A DNA stretch of 64,000 nucleotides. Origin: Parasponia andersonii (Eukaryota; Streptophyta; Magnoliopsida; Rosales; Cannabaceae). How positions within the stretch are numbered: position 1 is the stretch's first letter; every line of letters begins with the position of its first letter. The notes under the pieces were generated by a model. The model did not search any database, was not told the origin of the DNA, and worked only from the letters and a program-made list of their open reading frames with translations. Below are positions 23,292-37,020 of the stretch, in pieces. The DNA lies in contig JXTB01000189.1 of assembly GCA_002914805.1 (NCBI GenBank), forward strand, positions 542,740 to 606,739, read 5' to 3'. Both the position numbers and the translations under genes were made by a program.

Positions 23292-24521
23292 TGTGACAAT
23301 TGCCATGCACTGTGATACATGGTTACTTGAATCGGCTGATCTATTTCATGCTTGTGGATTTAACTTTGACGATGTTGACAGGTACACGTTCCTTAATTTC
23401 GTACATACCTTCGAGTTCTCTGCATGTTGTATATCTAATTCTTCTATTTCATAATCTTGAATAATATATTAACAATGGTAAATATTGAGTTGGTCTAATC
23501 AAATTTGAGAGGTCTTCTTTTGTTTCCATCTTTTGCACGAAGATCGTCATTATCATATTTGTGATTTTCAGTTGTGGGACTAGACAACAAATGAAAATGA
23601 TTAGTTTAGGTAATAAATTTAATAATGATAATGACAATAGACAGACATGTTTGTCAAATAGACTTCTTTTCTGACAAAAACATATATAGTGGTCAGAGCT
23701 TGTAATTGCCATACTTGAATGTTTTATTATCCTTCTATTAGTATGTAACACATTTAATTTCTGGCGTAGGCAACGTCTCTTTGCCATGATAAATGGTCAG
23801 CAAACTTTTTATGAGGTCGTGAAAGAAGCCACAGGGAAACAACCGATGGAGAAGTCATCAATAGTTTCAAATCACAGTGACAATTACAAATCCAAGTCGA
23901 GAAAGATCGGTTACAAATATTTTTCATTTGCAAGTCTCCTTGCTTTTAACCAATTTGGACAGCCACATGGGATGCAAGTACAATGTACGTACAAGCTTTT
24001 AGCCTTTATCTATACCCAGAAATTAGATTTCTCAAATCCTTTTATCACATCAACAGTCCGGTATATATCATCGAATCAAATAATCAATTCCGTACGAGGA
24101 CTTGATAGAAAACTTGCACTAGTTGCCTCGAATTCAATCAGTGTGTACCCCTCGAAAGCTTGTAGGTTCTAGTTATAAGTTTATTGCACTAATAAATTTG
24201 TCGTACTTCATCAGGTTTCACAAGATCTAGGTTGTTAGATGTTACAAAATTTATTTTTATATCCCAATCACCTTATAGTATTAAAATTTACTGTTATATA
24301 TGTCCCTGAATGTTATTAAAATATTGTTATTGGAACAGCGAGGGAAACATCCCGAAGAGAAGCCTAAGAATGAAGATGAGGAATTAGACAACGACGAGGA
24401 AGATCAATGCGAGGACGGAGACAAATTATGTAGTTTATGTAGGAAAAAGTATGCTTCAGACGGGTTCTGGATTTTTTGCGACGTATGTGATAATTGGTTT
24501 CATGTGGAGTGTGTGGGTATC
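23292..24521 (+). pseudogene. Alfin-like unit B, 5'-truncated and cut inside its PHD finger
   Basis: Exons 1 and 2 and the first two thirds of exon 3 are missing. What remains is the end of exon 3 (about 23292-23381, HCDTWLLES...FHACGFNFD, good donor GT), exon 4 (23770-23905, RQRLFAMINGQQTFYEVV) and exon 5 (24330-24521). The exon 4 donor is AT instead of GT and the exon 5 acceptor lacks AG, so splicing is broken twice. Exon 5 has an acidic stretch and the PHD ligands CSLC, CDVC and the H and C of FHVEC, then stops at an LTR inserted after codons for VGI. The missing last ligands (CPLC) appear to be unit E at 43222-43298. Confidence 0.88.
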
Positions 24522-25060
24522 TGTCACAACTCACAACTCGAGTCCGGGTTAGAGATATAAAGAGAATTTTACAAATAAAAATTCAATAGCTGTTTTTAAA
24601 AAATTCATAAAATAATTTAAAAAAAGAATTTCGATAATTTTGTGATCATTGTTAGATGTAGGTTGATAATAAAATTTATAAAATAAAACCAAGTATCATC
24701 ATCAATATTTTTACAAGCTAAGTACGGGCCCTTAAGTATTAATACAAATCAAGATAAATAGTTACCAATTATTCAAATGGTAATAAACTCCTTACTATTT
24801 TATTCATGAATTCCAAGGTCATACTGAGTACTACTTGAGAGGGAAAAAATAAGGAATGAGTATTCATATGCTCAATAGGAATTCAATTACCTCTTTGAAT
24901 AGATGAAATTTCTTAAACCTACACAGTTAGTACCTTCCAAACCTATTTATAAATTAAGTTTATAAAATAATTGAAATCCAAAATAATCACATATTCAAAA
25001 TCAAAACTAAATCCGCATAATTGTGTATATCATATATCAATAAAGTATATAAGTGAGCTC
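24522..25060 (-). repeat. Gypsy long LTR 'a', first half (antisense)
   Basis: Starts TGTCACAACTCACAACTCG, the reverse complement of a Tekay-type LTR end (compare the ...GGGTCGTGACA end of the LTR at 60521). It continues until LTR 'b' inserts at 25061, and resumes at 27233. The left flanking 5-mer in unit B is GTATC. Confidence 0.8.
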
Positions 25061-27227
25061 TGTCATGACCCAAATCCCAGGCCAGTGGCAGAAAAGAAAT
25101 TTCACAAGTAGAAATTCAAAAGTTTTTCCTTTTAAAATTATAAAATAATTTTAATAATAAAATTCCCACAATTTTGTGATCATCATTAGACGTAGATTGT
25201 TAATAAAATTTATTTAAACAAACAAAACATCATCATCAGCAGTCTCACAATCTAGCACACTAATTATACAGACTGAGTCCGTGAAATGGGTCCTTAAGTA
25301 TTTTATTACAAACCAAGATAAATAAATAGAAATATTTTACAAAGTTATCAGTTTCTAACTTGGTAACTAACTCCTTCCTAAATTGCTCTTGAATCTCCAA
25401 AATCACACTGAGCACTACCTGAGAGGGGAAAAGTAAAGGGTGAGCATTTATATATTCAGTAGGAATTCAATTACCTTTTGGATGGATGCAATTTCTCAAA
25501 CCTGCAAGGTTAGTTCCTTTAAATCTATTTATAAATTAAGTTTATAAATTCATGGTATCCAGAATAATCACATATTCAAAACCAAAACCAAAACTATATC
25601 ATTGTATATATCACATATCAACAAGAATATAAATGAACTCTCATCCTCCCATCACGGTCCTGTAATACCTCTGTAGTAGAGGTACCCAGCATCCTGACAC
25701 TATCCATAGGTGTATCAGCAAAAACCTGTGCAGAGGCCTAGTTCTCTCACCTAGTACTACAGTAACTCGCCAGCGATCTAAAAATACAGCGATGCTATTA
25801 TAAAACTCAAGTGTGTGTTACTATGGTATGTACAACGTGTAATAGTATACCATAATCATACATCTAATAATCAAATCATGCTTTGAAATTCAACTTTGCT
25901 TTATTTTGGGATTTACTATACATAGGCAGCACACTGCTGTTTTACCCCATAGTCACAATATAAAAATATGTATAAAATCCACACAGTCCAATCCCAGCAT
26001 AATCCAATAATTTTCAGCAATTTCATAAACTGTCATAAAATCACGATTTTTCATAAATAAGTTTTATTACAATTAAAATTCAAAGTAAATATAAAAATCA
26101 GGTGATCAAACCCCTACCTCGATATGATAGTAATACTAGGCCAATGACACTCGAACAATTCCCCCCTTGGTCATTCAGGTGTATAAGCAGCAATTTCTAG
26201 TTCCCGATAATTCCACTTGAAAAAGTAACTTTTCAACTGGAGCTTCAAACATAGAAACGGAGGTTACCATTAAATCCATAGCATCCAAAAATACTAGGTT
26301 AGATATATACTTTGTCGAAAATGGGTCCTGGTACGGGACCATACCATGACACCTAAAACGGTGTAATTTTGTGCCACAAAATTCTAATTTTGGTTTCTCA
26401 ACAAAACAAAATGGTATTTTATATCAAATTCAAGACTTGATCTCACTGAGTCCAAATTCGAAGTCAGAACTCAATTTCGAGGTCCCTAGCATTAATTAAG
26501 CCCAAAAATCCGAGAATTACATAAATACCACATTTTGAAAATAATTAGAAAAATATCATCTTTTTTCTAATTACTATTTACCGCACTTATTATTACCCTT
26601 TTACTTTTATCAATCATAATTAATCATAATTTTTAACCCTCTTTCACTTTATATATTTACCTCAGGTAAATAAATCATGTAACTAAATTAATTGCATAAA
26701 TATCATTTTTTATATAGTTGGTAAAAATGGTAAAAACTTATCAGAGATGAATTTTAACAAGCAACTACTTGGATCTAGTTGGCGACGATGGATGAGACTC
26801 CACTTGCCAGAGGTGTCGAAAACGGAGGTCAGACGGCGCTCCGGTGGCCAGAAAATCTCACTGAAGCCGTAATTTTTGCGAAGCTGCTGCGGTTTCATTC
26901 GACGTCGAAACGAGACGAGACCAGTGGCATTGGTTTCGTCTTCAAAAATTCTTCGATGTGGGATAGTGCGTGGGCCTAGGTGGGTGACGATGTGGGTTCA
27001 GTAGAGCTCGGAACGAAATTGCTCCTTTATCTCGTTTTCTCTCTTCCAAGCCCCTCACTTAGAGAATTTGAGAGTTTTTAGGGGTTTATAAGTAAAAACC
27101 AGGCAGTGTAGCAAATTAATAAAATATTCAGATATTTTCAATATTTAATTCTGAAAATTACTTATTTATAAGTTTGCCATTGGGTGCAAAAAGTCCATTT
27201 TGACCCTTAAAAGTTTTAGATTTTACA
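25061..27227 (-). mobile_element. Solo LTR 'b' nested in LTR 'a', perfect 5-bp target duplication
   Basis: On - it runs from TGTAAAATCTAAAACTTTTA (27227) to ...GGGTCATGACA (25061), 2167 bases, with no internal region. It is flanked by AGCTC on both sides (25056-25060 and 27228-27232), a perfect target-site duplication. It matches the LTR of the element at 58450 in antisense (GCCAGTGGCAG block, GAATTCAATTACC block, and the GACGATGG...CGGTGGCC block). The ORFs at 26710-26979 on both strands lie inside this LTR and are not genes. Confidence 0.88.
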
Positions 27228-27232
27228 AGCTC

Positions 27233-27743
27233 TCATCATTCCATCACAGCCCTATAATATCTCTTTATCATAGGTACCCAGCATCCTAATACTACCCGAA
27301 GGCATATGAACAAAAATTTGTGCAAGGGCCTAGGTCTCTTACCTAGCACTGCAGCAACTCGCCAGCGATCTAAACTACCACGATGTAATAATGAAATTCA
27401 AGTGTGTGATGCTATGGTATGTATAACATATAATAGTTCACAATAACTATACATCCAAGAATCAAATCAAATTATGTAATAAAAAATCTAACTTGATGTT
27501 ATTCTGAGATTTACTACAACATGGGAAACACACCGATGTTTTACTCCATAATCACAATTTAAAAATATGTATAAAAATCCACACAGTCCAATCTAGTATA
27601 ATCCAATATATTTTCATAATTTATCATATTATCGTAAAATCACTATTTTTCATGAATCGCTTATAATGCAATTATAAATTAAAGTAGATATAAAAACTAA
27701 GCAATTGAACTCCTACCTCGAGATGATAGCTATACCAAGCTAA
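27233..27743 (-). repeat. Gypsy long LTR 'a', second segment (antisense), ends abruptly
   Basis: CTCATCATTCCATCACAGCC and the following 490 bases repeat, with divergence, the part of LTR 'b' from about 25640 to 26150. Similarity ends at about 27743. The remaining half of the LTR is not here; a matching half lies inverted at 43299-44428. Confidence 0.82.
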
Positions 27744-29090
27744 CGTAGAATTATTTTAGAGAAATGGCAGTAATGTAGACAAGACACTCACTGAGACTCT
27801 ATAACAAAATTTCTTTGAATTGACTAAAATTTTATTTTTGACTATTAAAATTTTCTTTAAGTTATTTTTTTCGATATTTTCTGAGTGATTTTTCGATTAG
27901 AATAAACCAACATTTTCTTTTTATGAAACAAATATTAAGCAACATTTAATTGCAAGAGAGTGCGTAGTAATTTCGATTTGCGACTGAGATGAGTCCATTT
28001 CTATTATTCTTATATCCAATATGAGTAATGAATTCAACAATTTAGCTTTTTTATTCGAATGGTTTATTTAAATGGATGTTTATTTCACTTTCAATAACTC
28101 AGCTTTTTTTTTTTAATTCAAATGGCGCATTCTTTGTTTTGACCATTAGAATTGTTTTTTTTTTTTTTCTTGAAATAAGAATGAAGGCCTCTTGTTTTTC
28201 AACGTTACATTCTAATATCTCCTATTCAAATTATAACTCATTATATTCCAGATTCAACATTCAGATCAAAGAATATCCCCTCTAAATTGGACAAGTTCTA
28301 GTGAATTTAAGATGGGATAGCAATGAGATTAGTTGACTAGTTTATATTTGAAAAACATTGTTTGAATAAGAAAAAGTGGATTAATTTCTTTAGACCAAGT
28401 ATTTAAAAAAAACAAGAAAAAAAATTGAAGAAGTGGATTAATTTCTAACATGGACCAAGTTCTCATCAAAATGATGAAAACCATATAGACTTTGTTCTTA
28501 AAATTTTCCATTTAATATTGAAATATAAGGACTAAAATGATTCTGTCTCTTTTTTTTTTTTTTTTAAATTTTGGAAACTAATATTCTAATATTGATTTGT
28601 TTCAATAGAGATTTTTATTTTTTCTCCATGGATGGATACTCTAATTTGGATCATTAGATTTTAATCTAATGGTTAGAATAATATTGGCATATTTAATAAA
28701 AATTTTATTATAATTAATACATATATAAATCTAGAAAGTTAGTTAAAACAAAAAAGATAGGTAACCTGATGAGTTGATGAATTATTTAATTTTATTTTTT
28801 TATAAGAGAATAAAACTAGTAAAAAATACTTAATAATCTCAAATCACTCTCAATTATCTTATTTATTGGAAAAAAACAACAAAAGATTTACAAATTTTAA
28901 ACTAATTCACACATATTTTTTTTAAAAAAATTTTCTTTTAATGTAGTTACTTTATTCGTAGTGTTCTTAATTATTTTAGAAAAAAAATTATTCAAAATAT
29001 GAAAATTATGATACCTTAAATTTTACCTTTCGTAGAGTAAAAAAGAAATTTTATGAAATATTGAAGATACAATAGTACATATAATTTTAA
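27744..29090. other. AT-rich intergenic DNA
   Basis: Long T and A homopolymers and no supported gene. I looked on - for a lost first exon of unit F, expected here if the inversion model is right, and found none. Confidence 0.5.
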
Positions 29091-29211
29091 ATTAAAGNTA
29101 CAAATGCCAGACCAAGATGGATTGAGTATAACTACATTCATAGTAACATAGTTAGCTGAATCTAACACAACATTACTAAAAACAGGGAGACTAACATAAC
29201 ATTATTGCTAT

Positions 29212-31155
29212 GTCAAGGCGGTGCTCTCTTGCTCCTTTTGCATAAAGGGCACATGTACTTGTCGATGTGCTTAGCACTGGCTTTAGTGATACCAACACAC
29301 TTCCCATGAAACCACTTATCAGATACGTCGCAACAAATCCAGAACCTATATGAAGCATCCTTTTTCAAACTTATACCACATAAGTTGTCCCCGTCGATCT
29401 CATTAATTTCGTCATCGTCTAATTCCTCATCTTAAATATTATTCTTCGGCTTCCCCTTATTGGGATTTTTCCCTCGCTGTTCCACTAACAAAATTGTAAT
29501 AATCAGACACGTATATTATGAGGGTTGTATATGACAATAATTGATGATTTGATTCGCTTATGTATACTGATCGAACTGTGGATGTGATAAAAGGATTTGA
29601 GAAAATCTAGCCAATTTCCGGATATTGATCAAAGGCCAGCTAAAAGCTTGATTGTTCGTACATTGTACTTGCGTACCATGTGGCTGTCCAAGTTGGTTAA
29701 AATGCAAAGAGACTTGGAAATGAAAAAAATATTTGTACCTGATCTTTAGAGCGCCTTGACTTGGGTTTGTTGGTTCTGTGATTTGAAACTGTTGATGGCT
29801 TCAACATCGGTTGTTTCTCTGCGGCTTCTTTCACAACCTCATAAACAGTGGCAGACTATTTATCATGGTGAAGAGACGTTGTCTACACCAGAAAATGCGT
29901 TACATACTTAAAAGAAAGCAATAAATTAAACATTCAAGTCAATGTACGCCAATTACAAGTTCTGACCCCTATGTTTTATAAGAAAAGAAGTCAATTTGAG
30001 AAACATATCTTTCCATATTATCATTATTACCCGTACTTATCATTTTTCTCTGTCACCTAGTTTCTCACAACTCAGAAATCACAAATTCGACGATGACATA
30101 TACGATATCTTCATGCAAAAGATGGAAACAAAAGAAAACCCCTCAAATTTGAATTAGACCGACTCAATATTTACCATTAATTGTACTTTATAAGTGTTAA
30201 TCAGATTATGAAATAAAAGAATTAGACGAAGTACTATATTGTGCGATTTCCGCAACCGATCTTCTCCTCAAGCAAACTTAAATATCTGAAGTTGATAGGA
30301 TAATTAGTACGTGCATGGAACTAACTAGAAGGTAGGAAACTAATAGGATACATGTACCTGTCAGCTTTGTCCAAGTTAAACCCAAGAGCAGGATAGAAAG
30401 CCAATGCTAGTAACCATGAATCACAGTGCGCGGCAACTGCGCGCAACCAGCTCTCTTTTGTTGTCCCATATCTTGATAAGTAATGCCTTCAGTGGGTTCC
30501 GGGAGTTTCGAAGGAACATCACCAGGTGGACTACCTTGCCAATCTCCACTCCATAAACCAAGGAGGCAAAGACTCTTCTTCTCTAAAACATATATACATT
30601 AAACATAATTTAAATTTAAGTAAGTATATTATAAAATGTCGCATAATGGAATCAAATAAAGTAGTACATGGCTTTGAAAAATAAGAAGATTGCATGAAAT
30701 TCCTAATTCGACAAGGTATTTTCTTAAGAACCAAACAGTTAAAAATTATAATGATCAGTAGAAAAACTTTCTTTGATTAGGAAAGCCAAAAAGGGAGAAG
30801 GCGTAGAACTCAAAAGGAACGTAAAGAATGTAACAGCAAATACAGAGGAATACTTCCCAGAGAAAGGCACCGACATTGTTGAAGAAGAAAGAACACTTAC
30901 CAGGATCGCATTGTCGATAAAATTCTTCAGAATCTTCAAAAACACAAAAGAACATTCCCATTAAAAGAAAGAAATTAAAGAAAATCAAATTAAGTACGAA
31001 TTCAAGAAACTAAATGAAGGCGAAAGAAATGAAAAAGAAATGGAAGTATGATGAGCAAGACAAGTGGTGAGGGCTATGATGATGCCGTTTCTACAGCCCT
31101 TGAAGTTTTTGAAGGCCTCGTTCACCAAGGACAGTCGTCCTCCTCCTCCTTCCAT
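29212..31155 (-). pseudogene. Alfin-like unit C, full-length but broken
   Basis: All five exons are recognisable on -: 31155-31062 (MEGGGGRLS, then NGIIIALTT), 30933-30901, 30582-30358, 29882-29739 and 29485-29212. Intron borders are mostly GT/AG. Exon 3 is 4 bases shorter than in unit A (frameshift after EGITY), exon 4 lacks one base in the LPT codons, exon 5 has lost a base at its start and has a TAA in its acidic stretch. The PHD finger has two ligand changes: CGIS for CxxC and CDVS for CDxC, while HGKC and CPLC remain. A Cys to Ser change at two ligands should abolish zinc folding even if the frame were open. The 3' flank (29090-29211) resembles those of D and E. Confidence 0.9.
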
Positions 31156-33100
31156 GTCCGTACAGTTACGGAGCTCTTTTTCAAATTGTGGATGTATTGT
31201 CGAAGTCTGTACGTTCGGTATGAGAGAATATTGGGATGTTTTTAGGTTTTAAAGGAGAGAACTAGAGAAGGAAGCAACTGAAATTTGAAAGGGAGATTCT
31301 CATTCGTACCCCAGTAATAATTTTTGTCTACCCCATGAACTAAATGTAATATTAAATGTATCAACGTTAGTACTCCTAAGATTTTAAAAATATTACATAA
31401 ACACCCTGTCTTTTAGTTTTTTTTTTTTTTCCTCAAATATTGTCTAAAATCTCAAATTTTAGTTTTGACTGTATAATATACATTGTATCAAGTTAGCCCC
31501 TGAACTTTGAAACGTGTCAATTTTCTCCCTGAATTTTGAAAAGAGCTCTAGTTATTATTTTATTACTCAGTTTTCTATTCGCAAAATTATAAAAGAGAGG
31601 TTTAATCTAATTATTCTATACAACAACAATTAAAAACAATCAAGAGACATTTAAAATCATACACAAAAATGATAATTAGATCTCTCACATTGAGACTCTA
31701 TACTATTTTGCAATCTCTCTCATATTATTCTCATATTATAGAAAAACAACCGTGAATGTAAGTCATTTTTTTGGAGCTGAGCTACACTAAATTTTCTATT
31801 TTGTTTTACTATTACGTGTAGTAGAATTCCGACTGCGAGATGGGACCCATCGGCCGCCATAATTCATCTATATTGAACTAGACAGCCACCACAAAAAAGC
31901 CGTCAACGAACAGTTGTGCGATTAGTTAACTAGTTTCTATTTGAAAAACATTAATCGATTAGAAAAAGTGGACTAGCATGTGATCATACTTACCAACATG
32001 AAGACCAAAGACTTTGTTTTAACATATAGAAAAATCGGTAGCAACCTTTGTATAAAATAGGGAGAATTGTCATAAAACGAAAATTTCTCTATATTTGTAG
32101 TAGAATAATGCTAGGAACATACATAATTTACACATAAAAATCACACACAGTGATGTGGTATGCTTTTCACACACTAACATTCTTTTAAAATGAGATCATA
32201 TCACATACATAATTAGTAAAAATACATGTCACACCATTGTATGTGACTTTTAAGTGTAACGTTTGCGTGCGAATCGTTACTCCTTTTAGTAACATGATAC
32301 AACTGCTTCAAATTTGTTTGTTATTCCACAAAACCTTGTGATAAACCTCTTTTCTATCCCTCACATGTCAGCTAAATTGGAGAAACTGGTGAAAAATGAT
32401 AAAATTGAAATATTAGCTAATTGTAGATTGAGGCATGTTAGAGATTTACATTATTGTCATTCATAAATTTTCAAAATAGGAGTTATTACATAAATATATG
32501 GACGGGTTAACTTGTTAGTTTTTACACTATCGAATCTTTTTGGTTCTTCAAATTTGAAACATTTATTTGTCCTTAAATTTTTAGAACTAACGAAATTTAT
32601 GAAATTTCTTTTTAAAGGTTAGGGACCAATACTAATATACAAAAAAAAAAAAAAAATCGAATTCTACAAAAAGGTCAATAACGTTAATTTGACTGAGAAC
32701 CCTGCTTGACTCTTGAAATAGAACATAAGATATTGGAAACCAATCCATAATAGATTATAGAGGAATGGGAAAATGGAAAGAAATTTACATACCAATTAGA
32801 ACGTAGAAATAGAACGAACGAAGGAAATTCTAGCTTTTCTCACTCATTGTTTATGATACCCTTAGTTCTTTTTCCACTCATTTCCCTTTGTGGTTTAGGC
32901 CCTGATCCACTTGCAAATGGAAACCGTTGATCTCAACATATATTATAGAAAAATTAAGGCTACAATGGAATGAGTATCAGTGCCTTCTGCAATATTTAAT
33001 AGACCAAAAGCTATCGTTCGTTACATATATATAGATATAGATATATCCCAGCTTAGAATCACATATTCAACACATATTCAGAGCCTACTCACTATGAAAG
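31156..33100. other. Upstream flank of C and intergenic DNA before the 3' end of D
   Basis: The bases just beyond the start of C resemble the 5' leader of units A, D and G1 (CTGTACGGAC before the ATG, read on -). The rest is AT-rich, with T runs and a short imperfect repeat of the motif near 28320 at 31920-31950. I see no gene. Confidence 0.5.
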
Positions 33101-35038
33101 ATAGGAAAAACTTCTCGAGAAAGTACCAAGTACAAATGCCGGGCCAATATGGAGTAGAACTACACAGTTAGCTGAATCTAACACAACTTTAGCAAAAGCT
33201 GTGAGACTAACACGCCTGCCGGTTTGTGATGTCAATGCCGTGCTCCCTTGCGTTTGCATACAGGGCACATGTACTGCTTGATGTGCTCAGCTTTGGCTGG
33301 AGTGATATTCACACACTTCCCATGAAACCACGTATCGCACGTGTCGCAACAAATCCAGAACTCATCTAAAGCAAACTTTTCCATACATGCAGCACATAAG
33401 GTCTCTCCGTACTCATAATCGTCTAATTCTTCGTCTTCACAATTAGGCTTCCCTTCACTATGTTTCCCTGACTCAGACCCTTGCTGTTCCAATGGCTGGA
33501 TCATAATAATCAGAGACATGTAAGTGTTGGGTCGTACATAACAAGTAAATTTATAACGTCTAACATTAGATCAAGTATGACAAAACAGTGTATAAAACTA
33601 ACTATAACGTATAAGCATTAAAGGTGTGCGTGCACTGCCCGAATTGGAGGCGACTGCACAAGATCGGGATTTCTAAACTTTAGATTAAGCAAGTTTTTTA
33701 ACCAGTCCTCCTGCAGAATGGACGATTTGATTTGCTGATATATACTGGACTTTGGATCATGTGGTAACAGGATTTGAAAATCTAATTTCCAAAATTGAGC
33801 GAAGGCCAAAATTAAAACTAGTACACGCGTCAACATTCTAAATTGTACATGCATACCATCTGCTGCTCAAATCGGTTTTTCTAAAAAAAAAAAAAAAAAA
33901 GAGAAGAAGAAGAAGTGAGAGAGAGAGACTTGTAAATGAAAATATTTGTACCTCTTATGAACTTGACTTGGATTTGTCGGTACTGTCATTTGAAACTGTC
34001 TGTCTCTCCATCGGCTGTTTCTCTGTTACTCTTAAGCTCATGAACAGTTGGCAGAGCATTTATCAAAATGAAGAGGCGTTGCCTGCATCAGAAAATGATG
34101 AGTTACACCTAANAAGTCCTAAAACAGATTCATAAAAGATAAGGAAAAAAAACTAAGTTAGACAACAATGACTTTTCTCACTAGATAAGTATATCTGTTC
34201 AGATATAAGAGTTCACTTTTGCACTATCAAGGCCGGCCAGATTCTCCCGAATGCACTTTTAACTTGTGGATTAAAAAATAAAACTAAACAAACCCTGCAT
34301 CATTTTCCCTCTGTTACCTAGTCCACCGACATCTTCGTGTGAAAGGGCTTAAGATAGAAAACAAAAAGAAAATCCCTCAAATTTGAGTAAGCCTCTTCAC
34401 ATTATGGTAAAAAAATAATAGAAGATTAAGTCAACTGCGCAATTTCCTAATCGATTCACCGACGATGTTATGCTCCTATCAAGCAACCTTAGACGTCAAA
34501 AATTGATCAGAGCATAACATGGAACAGGGTATGAGAAGGAACATATACCTCTCAGATTGGATAAAATTCCTTCCTTGAAAGAAAGCTAATGCAAGTAACC
34601 ATGAATCACTGTGCCGGGCAACTAGACTCAACCAGTCCCTTTTTAACATCCCATCTCTTGATATGTTATTGCCTGATACGGGTTGTGGGAGTTCCAAAAG
34701 AGCTTCATGATCACGAGGTGGATCAGCTTCCCATTCTTTGGTCGGCAAACCAAAGAGGCAAAGATTATCCCTCTCTGAGACATAACATTAGACATAAGTA
34801 AATACTAATAACTGAAATAAGTATGCATGTTATGTCACACAAAGCTCACTCCAAAACAAATTAAATTATAGTACAAGGTTCAACTGCCATGATTGGGCAA
34901 TATAAAGGTTTGCATTCAAATTCCAAATTGGACAAGTTTATGTTCTCAAGCACCAAAAAATTTTTAAATATAACTTTCTTTAGAGTGCATTTAAAACATG
35001 CGAAACAAGTTTTGGACTATATATGCTCAAAAGAAAAT

Positions 35039-35518
35039 TGTTGTGCAGCAGAAGCACAACTACTCCAAATACTTTTATTTAATACTTAAAACAATATTAA
35101 ATATAAACTACTAACTATCTACTAAAATTAATTAAAACAGAAAATGTGCAGAAAATACTAAATATAAAAATAAAAGAGAACACAAAATTTAGCGAAGTTC
35201 GGCAAATTACCTATATTTTCGGAGTGTTGCTAACCACTTCACTAACTTCAAATAAAAGGAAATACAAAATCTAGGCTACAATGCATATACCCAAAAACAA
35301 ATAGGAAAAAATGGTAAAAACAAAACTATGGAGGTCCTTAGGAATGAAATGGCTCACCAATAAGGAATTAATTTTGGGATGACTAAAACCAATTATAAAA
35401 AACTTTATTTATAGCCAGACTTTATTTATAGCTAATTGTAGATTCCAAATATTCATACACAAGCAATGTGAGACAAAATACAAAATAATTATAAAAGTTA
35501 ACAAGGCAAATTTTAATA
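35039..35518 (-). repeat. 3' LTR of copia element 2
   Basis: 480 bases from TGTTGTGCAGCAGAAGC (35039) to ...AAATTTTAATA (35518). The right end corresponds to ATTCTAACA of the other LTR, with a terminal TAACA to TAATA change. The inner end follows the polypurine-like AAGGTGAAG on -. Confidence 0.82.
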
Positions 35519-35638
35519 ATCTTCACCTTGGTGAGTTAGTAGGTTCTACCCAAATTTCTCCATTTTCCATATCCTCTATCTATTACAGCAATGTAACTTT
35601 ATTCGCCAAGTGGCACCATCAAATTTTTAGAATGTTGA

Positions 35639-37020
35639 TCAAATCCAAATAATGATTAAACTTATCGATGTCACCACCTTGGTCATCATATCTGCAGGAT
35701 TCTCAGCAGTCCTAATCTTCTGAAGCAATATCTTTCCTTCATCAATAATTTCCCACACAAAGTGATGTCGGACGTCAATATGCTTTGTACGTACATCGTA
35801 TACTGGATTTTTCGCTAAGTGAATGGCACTCTGACTATCAGAATAAATACAAACATGTTCCTGAACAACTCCCAGCTCTTCCGGTAATCCTTGTAACCAA
35901 ATAGCTTTCTTCATAGCCTTTGTAACTGTCATGTACTCTGCCTTTGTAGTAAACAAAGTAACTGTAGACTGCAAAGCAGACTTCTAACTGATTAGTACTC
36001 TTGCAAATATGAATTCATATCTAGTGGTTGAACAATGTTTATCCAAATTACCAGTATAATCGGAATCAACATAACCAACCACATACTGACTAAGTCTATC
36101 ATCCCGCTCAAAAACTAAACTAACATCTACAATCTTCAATAAGTATCGTAGAATCCATTTCACAGCTTGCCAATGCTCTTTCCTCAGATCATGCACATAC
36201 CTGCTCAAAATTCCAACTGCATGTGAAATGTCGGGACTCGTACACACTATTGCATACATTGAGCTACCAACTGCATTTGAATACGGAACTTATGATATGT
36301 ACTCTCGCTCTACATCTGTACTCAGAGATAAAGATATACTAAGCTTGAAATGAGGAGCAAGTAGCGTACTGATAGGTTTTGATTGTTCAGTCATACCAAA
36401 ATACTGTAATACTTTCTTCAGATATTGCTTCTGAGTCAAACTAACCTTGCTTCTCCCTCTATCTTTGCTAATCTCTATATTGAGAATCTTCTTTGCTTTA
36501 TCGAGATCCTTTATCTCAAATTCTTGATTCAAGAGAGCCTTCAACTTCTCAATTTCTTCTTGATTTTTCAAAGCTATCAATATATCATCAATATATAAGA
36601 GTAGATAAACGAAAAACCCACCTCAAAGCCTGTAAAAATACACGCAACTATCAAACTTGCTTCTTGTATAGTTTTGACCCATTATAAACCGATCAAATCG
36701 CTTGTACCACTACCTTGGCGATTGTTTCAGCCCATAAAGCAATCTTTTTAGTTTGCAAACCCAATTTTCTATTCCAACAACTTTGAATCCTTCTGGCTGC
36801 GACATATAGATTTTTTCGTTTAAATCACCGTGTAAAAATGCGGTTTTCACATCCAATTGAACTAGTTTAAGATCCAACTATGCTACCAAGACTAACAAAA
36901 TTCTAATAGAGGAATGTTTAATAACTAGAGAAAATACCTCATTATAATCAATTCCCTCGAACTGAGCATAGTCTTTTGCTACCAATCTTGCCTTGAAGAG
37001 AACATCATTCTTATTAGGGA
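35639..37020 (-). pseudogene. Reverse transcriptase and RNase H of copia element 2, broken
   Basis: RT blocks on -: the LVAKD-like start near 36960-36985, YIDD with LLLYIDDI near 36590-36605, and LNIEISKDRGRSKVSLTQKQ at 36290-36580. A linker follows at 35984-36259 with MYAIVCTSPDISHAVGILSR and YVDSDYTGNLD. RNase H at 35639-35974 has TKAEYMTVTKAMKKAIWLQG and RTKHIDVRHHFV. The frame is interrupted between segments. RT and RNase H follow integrase, as in copia. Confidence 0.85.

Noticed and set aside
23786..24172. 128-codon ORF on + in unit B
   Set aside because: Only its first part is exon 4. The rest is intron 4 read through because the donor GT is lost.
26710..26979. Overlapping ORFs on both strands with GC-richer composition
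   Set aside because: They belong to the leader part of solo LTR 'b', which corresponds to the GC-rich stretch of the LTR at 58735-58960.
30739..30988. Overlapping ORFs on both strands near exon 2 of unit C
   Set aside because: They cross exon 2 and its introns without respecting the splice sites shared by all units.
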